A stretch of DNA of 64,000 bases from assembly GCF_030247195.1 (NCBI RefSeq), contig NC_080672.1, positions 13,764,001 through 13,828,000 of the forward strand. Direction: 5' to 3'. The first letter of the stretch is position 1. The number at the start of each line of letters is the position of its first letter. Position numbers and translations under genes: made by a program. Below, piece by piece: positions 59,601-64,000 of this stretch. Under the pieces are notes generated by a model, which saw only the letters and a list, made by a program, of their open reading frames with translations, did no database searches and was not told where the DNA came from. The DNA comes from Topomyia yanbarensis (taxonomy: Eukaryota > Arthropoda > Insecta > Diptera > Culicidae).

Positions 59601-60821
59601 GAAACTCCCGAAAGTCAGGTACCTAGTTGCGACACTAATTCTAGAACGTAAATTGACCCCACCAATTTCTTTGTCCAGGAAACCATCCCGCCAACGAAAG
59701 GTCGATCGTCTAGGAAACGACCCAGGGAAGCCGCAGAACAACATGTTACTCCGAAGCTACCTCGTCACCAAGCCGAACCGTTGATCATATCCACCTCCAG
59801 TCCAAAGCTGGAAGGCATACGGCAGATTTTGGTAAAACCAACCCCAATCAAGTCGGATGTCAGGTACCAGCAAAATCAAATCGTTCGCTATCACAACGGT
59901 TTCACGTACAGTCGATCGTCGATGCAAGCGGACGGAAGCATAAAACTGGAATGTAATAAATTTCGTTGTCCCGGGAAAGTAATTCTATATCCGGATCAGT
60001 CAGTTGTTCCGAAAGAAGATCACTCGCACTCGAAAAGTTTCGACACTTACGGAACAATTTGTGACGTTATAACGGGTGAAAATTTGACCTACATTCTGGT
60101 CAATGGAACGCAGAAACGCAATGTGACCTACTTTGTGTGTAATGGATTCCGGTATCATATTCTGACGAGGTCACAAAACTTGGCCACTGAATCAGAGTGG
60201 CAATGTGGAAAATGTGAGGTGAAAATATCGATTAGTAATTTCTTCAAACGTATTGAGTTTAGCTCCTCCCACACCCATGAAGAAACCGATTTTATTATTC
60301 CTCCCGAAAGCAATGAATCATATACTGACGGAAGTAGGCAGATCACTGGAGGTGTAAAGCAATTGGACGAAGTTGTTTGGGGTAGCCATCGGTACACCAC
60401 CCCCATCTACATAAGACGGTTGAACAGGACAAAGTGGATGTGCTTCAAGCGCAAGCGCTGTCGAGCATATTTGTATCAGAATACGGACGGAAGTTTCGAG
60501 GATATGGAACCACATAACCACGAGGGACCGGTTGAAATAGTCGGCGAAGCTCGGTATGATGATTTGTTGAAGATTAAAGACCGATATGCTATTTTGAAAC
60601 CAGGCGAAAGACCAAAGGTACGGCAGCTTTTATTCCAAAATCACAAGTATTACGACACTGTGAAAGGTTGGGTATGCATTAGGAAGTCCTGTAATGGAAA
60701 GATTCAAGCAAACACTGATTTTGACAAATTGCAAATCCTCCAAGGTCATTCTCACCAACCAATCATCACAATGATTAAATTCCAAGAGGAAATCCAAAGC
60801 TGTTCGGTTTTACCCCAGTAA
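56678..60821 (+). CDS. ZAD protein with about twelve FLYWCH-like zinc-finger units
   Basis: Five exons: 56678-56827, 56963-58312, 58370-59303, 59356-59618 and 59679-60821. Introns are 135, 57, 52 and 60 bp with clean GT-AG borders and consistent phase, giving 1279 residues. The N-terminus is a ZAD (zinc-associated dimerisation domain of insect zinc-finger factors) with Cys at 18, 21, 62 and 65. An acidic linker with two SUMO-site-like motifs (KIKIEP, IKEEP) and a basic KKRKGRKR stretch (probable nuclear signal) follow. Then come tandem units of about 50 residues (about 190, 270, 365, 440, 571, 640, 758, 837, 965, 1045, 1130, 1215). Most have the FLYWCH pattern: aromatic-rich strand, W-x-C, C-x(4-5)-C, and H-x-H. 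Unit 6 is degenerate. No classical C2H2 fingers are present. A nuclear DNA- or protein-binding factor is likely. Confidence 0.85.
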
Positions 60822-60938
60822 CCATTAGTTTTATTTAACGAATGTGATATATCACTGAAAACCAGAAAGAACCACCACTTTGAAGAAAAATCGAAAAAAT
60901 GTTTATCTCATAAATTTTACTTGCATCACCTCACACTC

Positions 60939-61676
60939 TCAATCCCAGGTGGGTGCCGTGTCCAACCGGAAAATCGGTCTACCTGGAAGCGGAATGCGCA
61001 TATTCGGTGGCGGTGGTGGAATTATCTTCGGCTCTAGCTTGAAGGAAAACTGCAGGAAAAATTGTTTCGTATCCTTGTTCCAGTGAGTCCAAAATTTTCC
61101 GTCCGTCTTTTCGACCTCCCGCGAGGGTACCTTGAATGCAATGGTCTCGTACGGTTCGGCTGCAAACAGCAGATACTGCCACTTACGATCCGGTGGTTCG
61201 ATCTTTTGCTCGTACGCAGACATAAAGCGGTGACGGGGGATAATACCGTCGGTGATTTCCGGGTAATCGATTTGGAACAGCAGCGACTGCTGGTGACTGT
61301 CCGGTTCGCGTTGTTTCGTTACTCGATAGCCAGGGCGACCGATTTTAACAAACTTTTTCGGTTCTACGCGAGGCTTCTCCGGTTGCATGCTCGAGGGAGC
61401 CTCTTTTGCTTCCTTGGCCGCACGGCGGGCCAGATTTGCTTGATGCTTCTTACCCTGAGTATGGGCCAGGTAGCTTCCTTCATTGTTGTGCAGAGTCAGA
61501 CACAGTTTGCATTCGTAGGAACCGAGATGATTTTTCATAAAATATGGATCCTTGTTCAGATCGATTGTTTCCAACGCCAACTGCCGGAGGCGTTCTCGCC
61601 GGTCTCGATTGCTCTCCGACCAGGAGGCGACACCGCCTCCTCCGGTTTTTCCACCGGCGCGATTCTGGAAATCCAT
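60939..61676 (-). CDS. SF3A2: Splicing factor 3A subunit 2 (SF3A66)
   Basis: One coding exon of 245 residues. SF3A2 is part of the U2 snRNP and is needed for branch-site recognition in prespliceosome assembly in the nucleus. The start MDFQNRAGGKTGGGG matches the family N-terminus; an upstream in-frame ATG (61712) lies in the leader and beyond a splice acceptor, so it was not chosen. The conserved region includes RDRRERLRQLALETIDL, PYFMKNHLGSYECKLCL and AHTQGKKHQ, a matrin-type C2H2 finger with Cys 56/59 and His 72/78. Then come GRPGYRVTKQ and the C-terminal block HWNKDTKQFFLQFSF. The mammalian Pro-rich heptad tail is absent, as in other insects. A 69-bp 5' UTR intron (61698-61766; aag|gtaagt...tttcag|c) is evident. 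Confidence 0.97.
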   Translation of the reverse strand: MDFQNRAGGKTGGGGVASWSESNRDRRERLRQLALETIDLNKDPYFMKNHLGSYECKLCLTLHNNEGSYLAHTQGKKHQANLARRAAKEAKEAPSSMQPEKPRVEPKKFVKIGRPGYRVTKQREPDSHQQSLLFQIDYPEITDGIIPRHRFMSAYEQKIEPPDRKWQYLLFAAEPYETIAFKVPSREVEKTDGKFWTHWNKDTKQFFLQFSFKLEPKIIPPPPPNMRIPLPGRPIFRLDTAPTWD

Positions 61677-61696
61677 TCCGAGAAATGTTATGCGAT

Positions 61697-62045
61697 GCTG
61701 AAAACAGTGCATTTGTTTACTCTTAAATCAAAATTTGAATTTGATATAATTACCGATTGTACTTACCTTGCAGAGTTTATTTAATAACTAGATTCACTAT
61801 CAAAATTCAAAAAATATTGAGAAAATACGAAAATCGAAAACTTCATCAGCAGTCTGATGATAAACGAAAAGCAATCAAACCGCAGCCAATTTTTCCACAA
61901 AATGTCAGATGTCAATTAATGGCTGCGTTCTGACGCGTACACCGTGAAAATTTAAACATTTTCCCGAATATTTATACAGAACTTTTTCAAAAAGTCCAAA
62001 TTGTCTTTTACAGTTGTGATTCAATTTTGGACACCGGACTGGACT
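61697..62045 (-). promoter_or_regulatory. 5' leader and presumed promoter region of SF3A2
   Basis: The leader intron (61698-61766) places transcription start to the right of 61767. The next 280 bp lack repeats and coding frames, so the promoter presumably lies here. I could not locate a TATA box or initiator with confidence. Confidence 0.4.
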
Positions 62046-62069
62046 ACTTCTTATCCACCCGCATAGTTA

Positions 62070-63080
62070 AAAACCTGTTTTAATCCACCTAGAGGTGCAA
62101 TTGTGCCTTTCTCATTTCTCCAAACTATGATTTAATAGCTGGTTCGTACAATATAACATTATGGAAATGTCTTTCATTCTTATTAACCTTGGTAAGTATA
62201 TATAAGAGCACCTTTTTGCATTCATCGCGGTATCGCTTTGAATCGGAGTTTTCTATGTGATCGCACTCCACAACCCGTAACTCCGGAGCCGGAAGTCGGA
62301 TGGAGATGGAATTTAATATCAGTTTCCAGGGACGCAACACCTTTCATTTGAGACTAAGTTGACCAAATCGGTCTAGCCATTTTCGAGAAACCAATATAAC
62401 CGTTATTCTGAATTTTGATGCTTCCGGATCCGTCGATGGTGGCCAGTGTGGCCAAAGAGACTTAAAATGACTGTTGGGGACCTAGATCTACAAATTCAAC
62501 AGTTGTGTTTACATTTTGGAAAAAATTCACCTTTTTACATTCATCGCAGAATTCGTTAGAATCGGGATTTGCCGCGTGATCGTACGTATCACCCTGTAAT
62601 TCAGGAACCAGAACTCGGATCCACACAAAATTCAACAGCAGCTGATGGACCTTTCATTTAAAATCAAGTTTGTCAAAATCAGTTCAGAAAATTCCGAGAA
62701 ACCGATGTGGACAAATCAACAAATTTTGTTTTGTAACCATACTCTTCAACTCGTAATCCGGAACAAGATGTCGGTTGAAAATGAAATTCAGTAGCAACCT
62801 ATGGGAATATTATACCTTTCATTTGAATCTTAGTTTGTAAAAATCGGTTCAGCCATTTCCGAGAAACCGATGTGGACATTTTGTTAACAAATCCGCACAT
62901 ACACACATACATACATACATACATAAAAACACACATACATACACACATACATACACACAGATATTTTGCGATCTCGGCGAACTAAGTCGAATGTTGTATG
63001 AGACTCGGCCGTCCGGGCCTCGGTTAGAAAGTCGGTTTTTGGAGCAATTGCATAACCTTTCTATATGAGAAAGGCAAAAG
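62070..63080. repeat. Dispersed mosquito-type repeat, apparently full-length
   Basis: It starts with 'aacctgttttaatccacct' and gtgcctttctcat, the inverse of the end of the repeat at 14100-15385. It carries three subunits with 'aatcggtctagccattttcgagaaacc', 'ccggaagtcggat' and ggtggccagtgtggcc. It then has an (ACAT)n tract (about 62895-62960), 'gatctcggcgaactaagtcgaa', 'actcggccgtccgggcctcggtt', and ends atgagaaaggcaaaag, inverted relative to the start. Non-coding. Confidence 0.75.
62885..62962. repeat. (ACAT)n/(CACATA)n microsatellite
   Basis: Tandem 'acacatac' and acatacatac units within the dispersed repeat; the tract is a fixed internal part of this repeat family in my reading. Confidence 0.85.
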
Positions 63081-64000
63081 AATAATATTTAATTAGCTTA
63101 ATCAGCATGAGTTCAATGTTATCTTCATGTGATTATATTTTGAAATGTTGGTGGAATGGATTTGAAAGTGGAGGGAATGGGGTTAGTAGAGTGGGAGTGG
63201 AGGATGCGTCAGAAATCTTTCATCTTATTTCGGTATACGGGGTGGATGAAGGAAATGCCGGCGTGAGGGTGGTCCAAGGGGAGGGGAGTGATGAAGGAAG
63301 GAGGTATAAGGGCAAGGCGGGGGGAGGGGCGGCGACGCAATACTCAACTGCATATTTTGCCTTCCATTTGAGACTTGGTTTGAGAAAATCGGTTCAGTCA
63401 TCACCGAAGAACCGATGTGACTTTAATTGTGGGATATGCCCGGAATTCCGGAATCGTCGATAGTGGACAATATATTCAAAGAATGTTTGATTGGCAATCA
63501 GTGATCTAGATCTGCGATTAGAAGTAATTTGGTGACCATTTCAATAGTTTTTAGCCTCTGAGGTATTACGATTGTACCGATTTATATGGGAAATTCCAGT
63601 GTATCCTTACTAATACCCCTGTAACTCCGGAAGCAAGAGTCAGAACCAAATGAAATTCAGCAGCAGTCAAAGGTATTACTGTATCTTTCAAATCAAGTTT
63701 GTAAAAATCGGTAGAGAATTCGTTGGGGAATGGGTGTGATATTAGCTTAGGAACTTGGCGGGTTCCCCGGGGGCGTCATGAACCGTCATAGGTGGCCAAT
63801 GTGGTCAAAGCTGCTTTGATTGATCGTTAGTGATCCAGACCTGCAAACTAGAGTAATGTTACATCTATTTTAATATGTTTTACATCATTTGAACATTATG
63901 GTGGTACCAGTTTATATGGGAATTTGCTGTGCGACCGCACTCTTCAACACGTAACTCCGGAACCGGAAGTCGGATCAACTAAAAATTCAATAGCAGCTTA
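63081..64000. repeat. Further diverged copy of the same dispersed repeat
   Basis: Fragments such as 'tttgagaaaatcggttcagtcat', tttatatgggaaattc, gtaactccggaagc, 'ggccaatgtggtcaaag' and ggaaccggaagtcggatc recur in the same order as in the flanking copy but with many changes. The segment 63120-63330 is G-rich and unrelated. The copy runs off the window. Confidence 0.55.

Noticed and set aside
61062..61784. 240-codon plus-strand frame
   Set aside because: Antisense shadow of SF3A2.

Overview
This is nuclear DNA from an insect. The density and style of its repeats point to a culicine mosquito, most likely Aedes or a close relative. The clues are several repeat types I associate with mosquitoes (dispersed subunits built on 'aaccgatttt' and 'ttccggaa', AATCGATT-rich stretches, many small foldback and MITE-type elements), an intact copia-type polyprotein gene, short introns of 50-135 bp, and genes separated by many kilobases of nested mobile DNA. 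The species is inferred, not demonstrated. There is no bacterial, phage or CRISPR content.

Five host genes can be built exon by exon. (1) 17123-18179 (+), a 308-residue SPATA22-like protein, family of the meiotic single-strand-DNA factor that partners MEIOB. (2) 31034-32375 (-), a 212-residue ARL6IP6-like membrane protein. (3) 45306-46879 (-), a 463-residue MBOAT7/LPIAT1-type acyltransferase (Drosophila farjavit relative). (4) 56678-60821 (+), a 1279-residue protein with an N-terminal ZAD followed by about twelve FLYWCH-like Cys2-His2 units. (5) 60939-61676 (-), splicing factor SF3A subunit 2, convergent with gene 4 and 117 bp from its stop codon.

The rest is mostly mobile or repetitive. Positions 1-13433 form one giant palindromic unit. 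Near-identical arms (1-2553 against 5826-10100) end in arrays of a 213-229 bp tandem repeat, with at least 18 units on the right side. It looks like a Foldback/Galileo-style element without a recognisable transposase. A 1.7 kb element (5942-7651) has inserted into the right arm, and the left arm preserves the empty site. A second member of that family lies at 25280-27357. Both have 5' GACGTAGGACT, a subterminal AGTCCTACGTC, a 3' hairpin, a CTAG/GTAG end and a T-run target, which is the architecture of Helentron/HINE-type rolling-circle elements. The second copy carries a histone H3 pseudogene with its TATA box and histone stem-loop; the first carries a possible H2B relic.

Other mobile DNA includes LINE fragments (18.3-20.7, 27.8-29.4 and 34.5-35.2 kb), a deleted mariner-like transposase (35.26-35.87 kb), a copia-type element with a 4 kb open reading frame but no visible 3' LTR (35.94-40.27 kb), a hAT-type MITE with a perfect 8-bp duplication (15416-16107), a 1.6 kb TA-target MITE sitting in a (TA)n microsatellite (50951-52573), and numerous hairpin elements. 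The genes show no operon-like organisation. The only close pair is gene 4 and SF3A2.
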